Shown: positions 16,949-24,490 of the stretch, in pieces
Position numbering within the stretch: the stretch's first letter is position 1
Layout of the letters: each line of letters begins with the position of its first letter
Assembly (NCBI GenBank): GCA_052246725.1
Contig: JBQQCL010000001.1
Reading direction: 5' to 3' (one strand)
From: Pseudalkalibacillus sp052246725
Lineage (GTDB): Bacteria > Bacillota > Bacilli > Bacillales > Fictibacillaceae
DNA: 64,000 nt
Program-made: the position numbers and the translations under genes
The notes under the pieces: generated by a model
Seen by the model: only the letters and a program-made list of their open reading frames with translations
Told to the model about the DNA's origin: nothing
The model's database searches: none

Positions 16949-18000
16949 ATGGATGATAATGAAATGATTGCATATATTAAAAAGTATTTTCCTTTTGAAA
17001 GTACAGAGAAGGTGGCTAAGTATTTAAACCTCTCTGAATTTAAAGTAAGGACCATTGCAAAGAAAAATCATGTTTACAAAAATGAAAATTACTTAAATGA
17101 ACTTAAAAATCAGTTAGTCACGAACAGAAGAAAGTGGTATGAGAAAAACATCCCTAGTTTTTCTCCAACTTTTGTACAAGAGCAATTACTCTATGGGAGT
17201 TTACTAGGAGATGGATACATTAGTAGAGGAGCTCAACGGAGTATTAGTTTTGCTTATCAAGAACATTTTGGTGAGTCCCAAAGAGATTATAGAGAATGGA
17301 AATTATCCCAACTAGAAAATTTAGGTTTTAGAATAAACGGAAATTTTCTTCGCTCAGGCAGTCACTCCTACTTCACCCGTTTAAGAAATGACCTCTATAA
17401 CGGTAGTTCAAAAAAGTCCTCACTGATAACTTCCTCAGTAAATGTAAGCATCCTATGTTTTTAACTACGCTTTACCTAGATGATGGGAGTCTTTCAATAA
17501 CAACTCGATTGAATAAAAACAAAAAAATCGTTTATTGTACTCCTGGTATAACTATATCCACATTGAATTTTAAGAGAAAGGAGAATCATAAACTAGCAAA
17601 TCATATTAATAACTTATTTAATACGAATTTTGTAGTTTCTAGCCACCCTCATGGCCATGAATCACTATTAAAGATTAATAAAGTAAAGGAAGTTCACAAA
17701 TTTCTACAAATAATAGAACCTTATACAAATGGCATACCTTCAATGAATTATAAAACAAATATCGAGAAGAAAATTGAATCCATATCTAATCGTATATACA
17801 AAAAATACGGAAACAATATAACTATTCAAATAAGCTCTTCAGATAACCATAAGAATTACAGTTATGGAGAAATTAAAAGAATTATTACATTGAAACAATC
17901 AGGAATGCAGGATAAAGATATAGCCAAAAGTTTAAACAGAAGTTATTGGTCTATTGTATATAAAGTTTCAGAGTTACGTAAAAATGGCCGCCTCGATTGA
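16949..18000 (+). CDS. LAGLIDADG homing endonuclease, read through a -1 frameshift
   Basis: Two overlapping frames give one protein of about 350 residues when joined by a -1 shift near codon 155. The first frame has an N-terminal helix-turn-helix (STEKVAKYLNLSEFKVRTIAKK) and LAGLIDADG motif 1 (LLYGSLLGDGYI, near residue 80). The second has motif 2 (MFLTTLYLDDGSL) and a C-terminal helix-turn-helix (KQSGMQDKDIAKSLNRSYWSIVYKV). Two LAGLIDADG motifs suggest a monomeric DNA-cutting enzyme. ATG 16949 has a strong GAAGGAGG 8 nt upstream. The gene is free-standing, opposite to and 22 bp from the end of hag, whose introns carry no ORF. It is more AT-rich than its neighbours, as expected of a recent arrival. 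It may be functional through programmed frameshifting, or a pseudogene, or a sequencing artefact. Confidence 0.8.
17410..17439 (+). promoter_or_regulatory. Candidate programmed -1 frameshift site: A AAA AAG plus hairpin
   Basis: The zero frame reads tcA AAA AAG at 17408-17416, the exact phase of the dnaX/IS3-type slippery heptamer. A 5-nt spacer is followed by the stem ACTGA/TCAGT (17422-17426 and 17435-17439). Slipping back one base joins the N-terminal frame to KKVLTDNFLS...MFLTTLYLDDGSL. The zero frame stops at 17464. The hairpin is weak. Confidence 0.5.
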
Positions 18001-18022
18001 GACGACCATAATTTGAAATTGA

Positions 18023-20035
18023 TTAACGAAGAAGTTGAAGAACTCCTTGTGGTTGTTGGTTGGCTTGCTTCGCCGCTATGTCTTTCAATCATAGAATAGA
18101 CTATATCTTCACCCTTTGTCAGGGGCTGGGCACTTCGAACAGTTATTTCTGCCCTACGAGATTCATAGTCATAGCTTTTATGCTTTAGACCGTGTTCTCT
18201 AGTCGTTGAACCTTCTCCACTCTTTCGAGACAGGAGCTTGGCTGCTGATTATCCAATCTCACTCATTTTTAAACCTTCACGCCTGCCGTTTCCAGCTGCG
18301 TTGTGGTTGAGAGAGCTTAAGGAAGTTCCAGCAATTCACCCAGTTATACTCTCATCCGTTACCAAATAAGACGCCCTTCAATCAGTTACCTAAGAAGTTG
18401 TAAAACTCCGTTCGGAGACTGCATTGATTGAGCTAACATTGCTTGTGCTGCTTGAGAAAGAATTGAATTCTTAGTTTGGTTCATCATTTCTTTCGCCATC
18501 GTGCGAACATTTACTTTCATAAATGACCAGACTATATCTTCACCCTCTAGTATTCTAGTAGGGGTCGGGCACTTCGGATCCACATTGTTGAACCGCAATG
18601 TTTCACCTACGGATTTCATCATCATAGCGTAAGCCTTAGATGGTTTATCCTAGTCGTTGAACCTTCTCCACTCTTTCAAGACAGGAGCTTGGATGCTGAT
18701 TGCCCAATCTTTTCTTTTTTCAAACCATCACGCTTATCGTTTCCAACTACGTTGTGGCAAGAAAAGCTCTAAGGGGTTTCCAGCAATTCACCCGATAATG
18801 ATCGCTAGCCGTTACCAGCTAGGACGACTGTGCTTGTCACTGCTTAAACAGCTAAAGCATAATCTACGTCACGGATTCGAGATTCCGCAGCTGTTAGGTT
18901 TTCAGAAGAGGTTCCTAAGTTATTGATTGTATGATCTAAACGGTTTTGTGTAGCTCCAAGTTTAGATCTTTCTGCTGAAACAGTTTCAATTGCATTGTTA
19001 ATTGTAGTGATTGCAGTATCTGCAGACCCTTGAGAAGAAATGTCAATCCCAATTGCACCTTTTGTCCCGTCAGCAAATGCTGCATCTGCTTCAAGAACAA
19101 GATTACTGGAAGAATCATAGTAACCTGCAACTGTTCCGTCATCAGTAAGAGGATCACTGTCAGGGTCAGCAACTGCATCTTGCCATGTTCCAACTACTGT
19201 ATTACCATCTTCTCCAATGAGTTCATCAGAAGCATTGGCTGTATATACTGTTCCAACTTGAAGTGCATCTGAACGCATGTCATTGACTGCTATCGATAAG
19301 TTTTGTCCTTCGTTTGCTCCAATATGGAATGTTCCAGCGAAAGAACCATCTAATAAGTTCTTAGTGTTAAATTCTGTGTTATCACCAATTCGAGTGATTT
19401 CAGAAGCAAGTTCGTTTACTTCCTTTTGTAGTTCTGCACGGTCAGAATCGGTATTCGTATCGTTTGATGATTGAACTGCTAATTCACGCATACGTTGAAG
19501 AATTGAATGTGTTTCATTCAGTGCACCTTCAGCCGTTTGGATTAGAGAAATCAAAATTGTTATCGCAGTGGTTTTTTATCCTCTGCTTCTTTATGTTTCC
19601 ATAAAGCTCAGGTCATATCTTCACCCATCTAGGGGGTGCCCCGCGCTCGTGGGTAGGTTATCGGTACGGTTCCTCACTACCTGACCGTCACACCTTCCTA
19701 ACTACTAATCACCGATTCATTAGGCTTGGCTCGGTATTGCCCACCATCCACATTTGCTGGTTTGGGGTTCCACCGAATTCACGGAGTTTTCAACTAAACA
19801 TTACTGCTTAGTGCGGCATTTCTACTTTACCGTCTTGAGCGTTCTTAGACGCCATATCCAATCCACGGATTTGTCCACGCATTTTTTCAGAGATTGCTAG
19901 TCCTGCTGCATCGTCACCTGCCCGGTTAATACGTAGTCCTGAAGACAATTTTTCCATTGATTTCATTTGTCCGTTGTTTGCTGCACCTAACTGACGATAC
20001 GTGTTAAGAGCTGCAATGTTGTGATTAATTCTCAT
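18023..20035 (-). CDS. hag: Flagellin (Hag), four exons separated by three group I introns
   Basis: Exons: 20035-19829, 19551-18862, 18499-18431 and 18067-18023. Joined they make 1011 nt, 336 residues plus stop. Exon 1 holds MRINHNIAALNTYRQLG to KNAQDG (69 codons). Exon 2 starts ISLIQTAEG and ends ESRIRDVD (230 codons). Exon 3 is MAKEMMNQTK to AQAMLA (23 codons). Exon 4 is QANQQPQGVLQLLR. Every junction restores the canonical flagellin sequence in frame; each 5' exon ends in T and each intron in G, as group I splicing requires. Without splicing, stops occur within a few codons in introns 1 and 2, so no filament could form. AAGGAGG precedes the ATG. Flagellin is exported and polymerised into the filament. 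Expression likely depends on sigma-D, CsrA/FliW and self-splicing. Confidence 0.9.
18068..18430 (-). ncRNA. Group I intron 3 of hag, with a coding P1 loop
   Basis: The 363-nt intron shares the core of intron 2: GTTCAACGACTAG (P7 5' side), GAAGATATAGTC (P7 3' side) and a P9 hairpin CTATG/CATAG. Eight nt after P9 comes the terminal G, the same distance as in intron 2. The guide GGUAAC (18390-18385) can pair with exon GUUA-G-CU, six pairs with one bulged G and U-G at the splice site. The 40-nt P1 loop encodes a second flagellin tail (QSMQSPNGVLQLLR) and its TAA lies inside the guide. A CTCC-GAAC-GGAG hairpin in the loop could compact it. The 3' site is firmer than the 5' site. Confidence 0.8.
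18386..18430 (-). other. hag: Alternative flagellin C-terminus inside intron 3
   Basis: If the ribosome reads past the exon 3 boundary, exon 3 continues in frame as QSMQSPNGVLQLLR and stop. Exon 4 encodes QANQQPQGVLQLLR and stop. The two 45-nt segments have equal length and are clearly homologous, most strongly in their second halves (GGAGTT...CAACTTCTT). This is a duplicated 3' coding end, not chance coding. Confidence 0.85.
18500..18861 (-). ncRNA. Group I intron 2 of hag
   Basis: The 362-nt intron splits codons for DVD and MAKEMM. P1 can form between exon UAGAU (18866-18862) and guide GUUUA (18849-18845), with U-G at the cleavage site and a 12-nt loop. The core has GTTCAACGACTAG and GAAGATATAGTC, giving P7 GACTA/TAGTC. 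The P9 hairpin CATTT/AAATG is followed by 8 nt ending in G. It contains no open reading frame of note. The core is clearly homologous to intron 3. Confidence 0.87.
19552..19828 (-). ncRNA. Group I intron 1 of hag, distinct type
   Basis: The 277-nt intron splits AQDG and ISLIQ. P1 pairs exon CGGU with guide GCCG (19817-19814), U-G at the site, loop 11 nt. P10 is perfect: AGAAAU just before the guide complements exon 2 start AUUUCU. P7 can form by TCAGGT/ACCTGA, the latter within GAAGATATGACCTGAG. The last base is G. It lacks the long shared core of introns 2 and 3, so it probably came separately. It has no ORF. Confidence 0.88.
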
Positions 20036-20043
20036 TATAAAAT

Positions 20044-20081
20044 TCCTCCTTGAATTTTGTGGAACCACATCCTTGTGGTTC
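20044..20081 (-). promoter_or_regulatory. hag: CsrA-binding hairpin and Shine-Dalgarno in the hag leader
   Basis: At 20081-20062 the leader folds as GAACCACA-AGGA-TGTGGTTC: an 8-bp stem whose 4-nt loop holds GGA. The segment ACAAGGATGT matches 10 of 12 positions of the CsrA SELEX consensus RUACARGGAUGU. A second GGA lies in the Shine-Dalgarno AAGGAGG at 20051-20045. This is the two-site layout by which CsrA blocks hag translation in B. subtilis. Confidence 0.8.
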
Positions 20082-20141
20082 TCTAATTTCGAAACACACG
20101 ATAAAGTCGGCCGCCTTCATCATTGCTCGTTTACACACTTT

Positions 20142-20168
20142 ATATCGTCTTTTTAATAGAGATCTTTA
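20142..20168 (-). promoter_or_regulatory. hag: Sigma-D-like promoter of hag
   Basis: Minus-strand TAAA, 15 nt, GACGATAT matches the sigma-D consensus TAAA-N15-GCCGATAT with a single mismatch. It gives a leader of about 100 nt that includes the CsrA hairpin. Confidence 0.8.
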
Positions 20169-20179
20169 ATATAAAATTG

Positions 20180-20230
20180 CAAAAAAAAATAAAAGGCTAT
20201 TCTCCACCCTTCAATTAGTAGAGAACAACC
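20180..20230 (-). terminator. csrA: Terminator after csrA
   Basis: On the minus strand GGTTGTTCTC pairs with GAGAATAGCC (two G-U pairs), followed by a T-rich tract. It ends the operon that finishes in fliW-csrA, just upstream of the hag promoter. Confidence 0.75.
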
Positions 20231-20243
20231 CGACTCTTTACTA

Positions 20244-20474
20244 TCATTTATTTTTTACTACTCCAGACAGCTTCTTGATTAAGTCAGTATCCACAGAAGC
20301 TGCATTGCTGTTTTCTTCTTGAATCGAAAGAAAAATCTCTTTCCTATGTATGTCGATGTTTTTGGGGGCGTTAATACCAATCTTAATTTGATCCCCGTCA
20401 ATTCCAAGAACCTTAATTTCAATATCGTCTCCGATCTGTATGGATTGGTTCGGTTTCCGAGTGAGTACGAGCAT
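20244..20474 (-). CDS. csrA: Carbon storage regulator CsrA
   Basis: A 76-residue RNA-binding protein starting MLVLTRKPNQSIQIGDDIEIKVL, with the conserved IGINAPKNIDIHRKEIF region including the RNA-contacting Arg. It acts as a dimer that occludes ribosome binding sites at GGA motifs; in B. subtilis the main target is hag. The C-terminal extension of about 20 residues is typical of Bacillus. It directly abuts fliW. Confidence 0.97.
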   Translation of the reverse strand: MLVLTRKPNQSIQIGDDIEIKVLGIDGDQIKIGINAPKNIDIHRKEIFLSIQEENSNAASVDTDLIKKLSGVVKNK

Positions 20475-20933
20475 TTATTTCTCCCCCTTTACTGTGGTAA
20501 GGGGTTGCGGGAACAATCGATGCTTCGTTTGATATTGATCATCATTCAAAACGATCTGTTTACCTGAACCGTTTTCGATATTCAAGACTATCGGTGCTTT
20601 CAAGTTAGCTGTCGTTTTCTCAAAAGGTTCCTGCACAGTCAAAATAACAAAAACCGCTACCTCTTTTTCATCTTTTATTGCCAACTGGTCTGTAACGGCA
20701 TCCGGTATGTTAAACTCGTAATCCTGGAAAAACAGAAATGGATTTGTAATTACAAATGCTAGGTTAGGAGTCTTTACGGATTGCAAGATACTTAATGGTG
20801 TATCTTCATCTGCAAAAGGAAGAACGACAAACTGCTTTTCATCATTGAAACCTGGCAAACCTTGTGCAAAATCCAATAGTTCTTTCTCTTCTATTTCCAT
20901 ATCCCCGAAGTATTTCGTTTCAATTTTCATCAT
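20475..20933 (-). CDS. fliW: Flagellar assembly factor FliW
   Basis: A 152-residue FliW protein: MMKIETKYFGDMEIEEKELLDFAQGLPGF, then LSILQSVKTPNLAFVITNPFLFF and LKAPIVLNIENGSGKQIVL. FliW binds either free flagellin or CsrA. When flagellin is exported, FliW inhibits CsrA and hag is translated, which sets flagellin level. It lies immediately upstream of csrA and close to hag, so the whole switch is here. Confidence 0.96.
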   Translation of the reverse strand: MMKIETKYFGDMEIEEKELLDFAQGLPGFNDEKQFVVLPFADEDTPLSILQSVKTPNLAFVITNPFLFFQDYEFNIPDAVTDQLAIKDEKEVAVFVILTVQEPFEKTTANLKAPIVLNIENGSGKQIVLNDDQYQTKHRLFPQPLTTVKGEK

Positions 20934-20954
20934 TTATCCACCACACTTTTCATA

Positions 20955-21506
20955 TTAGACAAAATCAATTGATAGAGAATTTCCCTGTCTTAAAAAGACC
21001 TCAATATCACCAGGTTGATAGGTATGTGCCGGTTTTTTAGAAGTCGTCTCAATGATCGGTTTATTGACTTGAACATCGAAATCAACTTTAGCAGGTTGGT
21101 AATCTAACTTCACACTTCCAGCTGAAGGGATCCAACCGATGTTCCACTCTTTCATTTCACTGACACTGTTTACCCTTGCTTGTTCAGCAATTGGATTTCC
21201 ACCATTTTCAATCCTCATTAACTGATCGCCTTCTTGAGCCCGGCGTGCAATCCCTGCAAGTAAATCTTCACGACCTAACTTAGACGCTTCTTCTGTCCGC
21301 ACAAAAACATTTTTCAAATCCATATCGTTCCACGCTTGAGTCTGATCAATGGTCAGTACTCCTTTAGTGGTCTTGATTTTCAGGTCTGCTTTTGATTGTT
21401 GGATAGACTGTTCTGCTCTCGGCTGGCTGATCTGCTGTACTCCTTTAGTAGTTTCCAACCCTATCAAAGCAGGCTGCGATTGGATTCGGATTTGTGGAAT
21501 CTGCAT
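20955..21506 (-). CDS. yviE: YviE-like protein (DUF6470)
   Basis: A 183-residue protein, MQIPQIRIQSQPALIGLETTKGVQQIS..., found between flgL and fliW in Bacillus flagellar operons. It has no signal peptide or membrane helix and is rich in Gln and charged residues. Function is not established; position suggests a role in filament-hook junction assembly or regulation. Confidence 0.85.
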   Translation of the reverse strand: MQIPQIRIQSQPALIGLETTKGVQQISQPRAEQSIQQSKADLKIKTTKGVLTIDQTQAWNDMDLKNVFVRTEEASKLGREDLLAGIARRAQEGDQLMRIENGGNPIAEQARVNSVSEMKEWNIGWIPSAGSVKLDYQPAKVDFDVQVNKPIIETTSKKPAHTYQPGDIEVFLRQGNSLSIDFV

Positions 21507-21550
21507 GACATCACCTCATTTAGCGAAAAAAGCTATCTGGCCAGATAGCT

Positions 21551-22429
21551 TTATCTTAAGAAATCCATTAAAGTAGGCTGAATAATACGAGCACCTGCTG
21601 CTAGAGCTGCCCGATGGATACTTTCTTGAGTCTTCAAGTCTATGATGACACGCTCCATGTCCGCATCTTCATTATCGGATAGGATTCTACTGGCGATAAC
21701 TTCTTGTCCTGCAACACGATCGCTGATCATCTCAACACGATTATAGCGAGCCCCGAGCTCTGCTCTCTCAGCTACAACACTATCCATATGTGTGTCTAGT
21801 TTAGACAAATATGAACCAATTTCTTCATCAGTAAAACTTGGGTCTTTAAGTTCGCCAATCAAGTCTTGTAAATCTTGAAATAGGGTCTCTGAAAAAACTT
21901 CATCTTCGTTGATATTGACCCTAACCTTTATTCCTTTTGACACTTCAATCTGCACAACTTCACTTATTGCTGGCCTTTGAACCACGCCATCTTTTATAGG
22001 AGGTTCCGTCGTGTTATTCCCGTTAAAAATATACTTCCCGGCAACCTTTGTATTTGCGATATCTATCAGATGGTCGCGAATCTGGCTTACTTCTTTCGCG
22101 ATTGCTTCCCGTTGTCCATCCTCATACGTACCGTTGCTTGCTTGAACCGTCAACTCACGGATTCTGTGCAAGGCTTGTCCTGCTTCATCCATAGCTGCAT
22201 CCGAGTTATCCATCCAGTTATAAACCTCGGATAAATTACGTTTAAACTGCTCGACTTCTGTCAAATTCGTTCTGTATTCCATGCCTTTCATCGCTACAAC
22301 CGGATCATCAGAAGGTCTGTTGATACGTTTTCCTGTCGCAAGCTGATCCTGATACTTGCCCATCCGTTCATAACTCTGGCTTAAATTACGAAGCATATTT
22401 CCTGTCAACATACTTTGTGTAACACGCAT
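21551..22429 (-). CDS. flgL: Flagellar hook-associated protein 3 (FlgL)
   Basis: A 292-residue flagellin-like protein. The N-terminal D0/D1 helix MRVTQSMLTGNMLRNLSQSYERM is followed by ATGKRINRPSDDPVVAMKGMEYRT, and the C-terminal helix ends in IIDLKTQESIHRAALAAGARIIQPTLMDFLR. It forms the junction between FlgK and the filament. The start lies just after the end of flgK. Confidence 0.95.
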   Translation of the reverse strand: MRVTQSMLTGNMLRNLSQSYERMGKYQDQLATGKRINRPSDDPVVAMKGMEYRTNLTEVEQFKRNLSEVYNWMDNSDAAMDEAGQALHRIRELTVQASNGTYEDGQREAIAKEVSQIRDHLIDIANTKVAGKYIFNGNNTTEPPIKDGVVQRPAISEVVQIEVSKGIKVRVNINEDEVFSETLFQDLQDLIGELKDPSFTDEEIGSYLSKLDTHMDSVVAERAELGARYNRVEMISDRVAGQEVIASRILSDNEDADMERVIIDLKTQESIHRAALAAGARIIQPTLMDFLR

Positions 22430-22437
22430 CTTTTACC

Positions 22438-23958
22438 CTACCTTCCTACTCGACCCATACCGTTTATGATCCGATCCAGCATTTCATCGATACTCGTAAT
22501 ATTCCGCGCAGCTGCATTATACGCATGCTGGAACTGCATCATTCTAGTCATTTCCTCATCTAGAGACACACCGCTTACAGATTGACGGCGTTCTTCAACC
22601 GATTGTTTTAACGTTTCAGAGTTATTCATCAACCGATTCGCTTGCTGTGTATCCATTGCCATTTCACCAATGACACCTTCATAAAAACTCTGAATCGTAG
22701 TATCACTTGAATCAAATGACAGCTCTTTATCTTTCACATCTGATAAATCTAACGCATTACTTCCGTCCCCAGCATTCCCATCATTTGAGGCAGCAATATT
22801 GTTTAGACCATCAGTTCCTGTAATATCACTATGTAATTTTATTAATGAAGCTACGTCTTTTGATTCCGTCAATTCATTAAAAAAGAACTTTCCAGTGTTC
22901 GTGTTTGGATCGTTTTGATCTAATCCATAACCACCACTATGGACAGCATTAAATTCATTGGCAAACTGAAACGCCATCTCATCAAGTTTCGATAACATTT
23001 TGGGATAAACTTCGTTGTAAGCCTCAATCTGCCCTAACAACTTCCCTTTTGCTGTAAAATCAATTGCATCAGATCCACCTGTCGCAGTTCCGTCCTTATC
23101 ATACTCCGTCAACGTAAAGCTGTTTGCCTTTCCATCTTGATAACCGACCTTCAACTCATTCCAATTAAGCTTCTCCCCGTCAACCAGCGTTCCAATCGCT
23201 GTTCCGCTGTCATCGATCAATTGAATCGTGTACTTCCCTTCAGCAATTTCCAGGTCATCGCCGCCACTGTCAACCTTCGAAACCTTCACATTCGCCAATT
23301 CCGACAACTGATCGACCAACAAATCCCGTTTATCATACAAGTCGTTTGGCAAGTATCCGTGAGGCTCTAACTCTCCAATTTGCCTGTTCAAATCATTGAT
23401 CTGTTCTGCATTCGAGCTGATCGTATCGGCAGAGTTATTGATTTGCAGCTTGATATCGTCTTTAATCGAATTGAGTGAACCCGACAAATAGTTGAACGTT
23501 TCCGCGAGTGCTTTTCCGCGTTCACGTACAACCGAACGTGCACCGGAATCCTCTGGGTTTACCGCTAAGTCCTGCAACGACTGCCAGAATCGGTCCATCG
23601 TTTTTCCTAATCCATGGTCAGACGGTTCGTTCATGATCTCTTCCATCTTTTGAAGGGCATCACTACGTGCAGACCAATACCCCGATTTCGTACTTTCACC
23701 GCGGAATTGCAAATCCAAAAAGCTCTCACGAACACGTTGAACAGATCCTGCCTCTACGCCCGTTCCGAGCTGTCCAGGAATCTGCGGCCGGTTACGTCCA
23801 GGAGCTGGGAATGCTTCTGTCTGCGTAAAATTGACACGCTGTCTCGAGTAGCCTGGCGTGCTCGCATTCGCGATATTGTGTCCAGTTGTTTGGAGTGCGC
23901 TTTGGTGGGTCCGCAACCCTCTGAGTGATGTTTCAAGTCCGTGAAACGTTGAAGACAT
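22438..23958 (-). CDS. flgK: Flagellar hook-associated protein 1 (FlgK)
   Basis: A 506-residue protein. The start is taken at ATG 23958, giving MSSTFHGLETSLRGLRTHQSAL, which fits the family; AAAGGCGG precedes it. The longer frame to 23991 adds an unlikely N-terminus. TTGHNIANASTPGYSRQRVNF is the classic rod/hook-protein motif, and the C-terminal coiled-coil helix (SLDEEMTRMMQFQHAYNAAARNITSIDEMLDRIINGM) is standard. It joins hook to FlgL. Confidence 0.96.
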   Translation of the reverse strand: MSSTFHGLETSLRGLRTHQSALQTTGHNIANASTPGYSRQRVNFTQTEAFPAPGRNRPQIPGQLGTGVEAGSVQRVRESFLDLQFRGESTKSGYWSARSDALQKMEEIMNEPSDHGLGKTMDRFWQSLQDLAVNPEDSGARSVVRERGKALAETFNYLSGSLNSIKDDIKLQINNSADTISSNAEQINDLNRQIGELEPHGYLPNDLYDKRDLLVDQLSELANVKVSKVDSGGDDLEIAEGKYTIQLIDDSGTAIGTLVDGEKLNWNELKVGYQDGKANSFTLTEYDKDGTATGGSDAIDFTAKGKLLGQIEAYNEVYPKMLSKLDEMAFQFANEFNAVHSGGYGLDQNDPNTNTGKFFFNELTESKDVASLIKLHSDITGTDGLNNIAASNDGNAGDGSNALDLSDVKDKELSFDSSDTTIQSFYEGVIGEMAMDTQQANRLMNNSETLKQSVEERRQSVSGVSLDEEMTRMMQFQHAYNAAARNITSIDEMLDRIINGMGRVGR

Positions 23959-23974
23959 GGTGTTTCCGCCTTTC

Positions 23975-24478
23975 CTATGCTTTAGAATCAAATATCGATC
24001 GTGATTTTTGATAACCGTTCTGTTGGTTCGTTTGGCCAGGACGTCCGTAATTTGCTGTTGTTTTCTTCGGCTCCATCAACGATAAGGAAGCATTGACGAA
24101 TTGCAGTGATTGCCTCGTCAATTCATGGTTCAACTCATTCTGGTCTTGAAGTTCTTGAATCGTTTGTCTCAATTGATTTTGTGCATGAATGAGCTTCGCT
24201 TGACCCTCGTGATCATAAAACCGTAACAACTGTGCAAGCGAAGGGTTTTCATCGACGACAATGCCTTGCGCATTCAATAGCGTTTCAACTTCTCGAATCC
24301 GCTCATTTTCGATTCGTTCAATGGTTTGGATGCACTTGTTCTCTTCATTCAACAGTTTATCCAACACAGTTATATCGTTTTTCTTTAATGCTTCCGTCTT
24401 CTCTACGGAAATTTCTAAAAGTAATTTGTGCTGACTATGTAAATCGGACAACAGCCCGACCATACGATCCACCCTCAT
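23975..24478 (-). CDS. flgN: FlgK/FlgL chaperone FlgN
   Basis: A 167-residue helical protein (LLSDLHSQHKLLLEISVEKTEALKKNDITVLDKLLNEENK) typical of the FlgN family, with a disordered polar tail. It holds the junction proteins FlgK and FlgL in the cytosol before export. It lies between flgM and flgK as in B. subtilis (yvyG). Confidence 0.92.
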   Translation of the reverse strand: MRVDRMVGLLSDLHSQHKLLLEISVEKTEALKKNDITVLDKLLNEENKCIQTIERIENERIREVETLLNAQGIVVDENPSLAQLLRFYDHEGQAKLIHAQNQLRQTIQELQDQNELNHELTRQSLQFVNASLSLMEPKKTTANYGRPGQTNQQNGYQKSRSIFDSKA

Positions 24479-24490
24479 ATGCTCACACCC

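Noticed and set aside
18844..18866. Alternative 5' splice site of intron 2 after YALA (GCUGU paired with GCAGU)
   Set aside because: The hairpin is possible, but its loop is only 4 nt and splicing there would add residues between DVD and MAKEMM, unlike any normal flagellin. The site after GAT gives the canonical sequence.
18386..20068. hag as a simple pseudogene with stop codons and frameshifts
   Set aside because: All interruptions coincide with insertions that have group I core strings, T/G splice boundaries and P1/P10/P9 pairings. The joined exons form a full-length canonical flagellin.
20096..20125. GCCGACTT as the sigma-D -10 element of hag
   Set aside because: The nearest TAAA lies 18 nt away instead of 15. 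A better pair, TAAA-N15-GACGATAT, is at 20142-20168.
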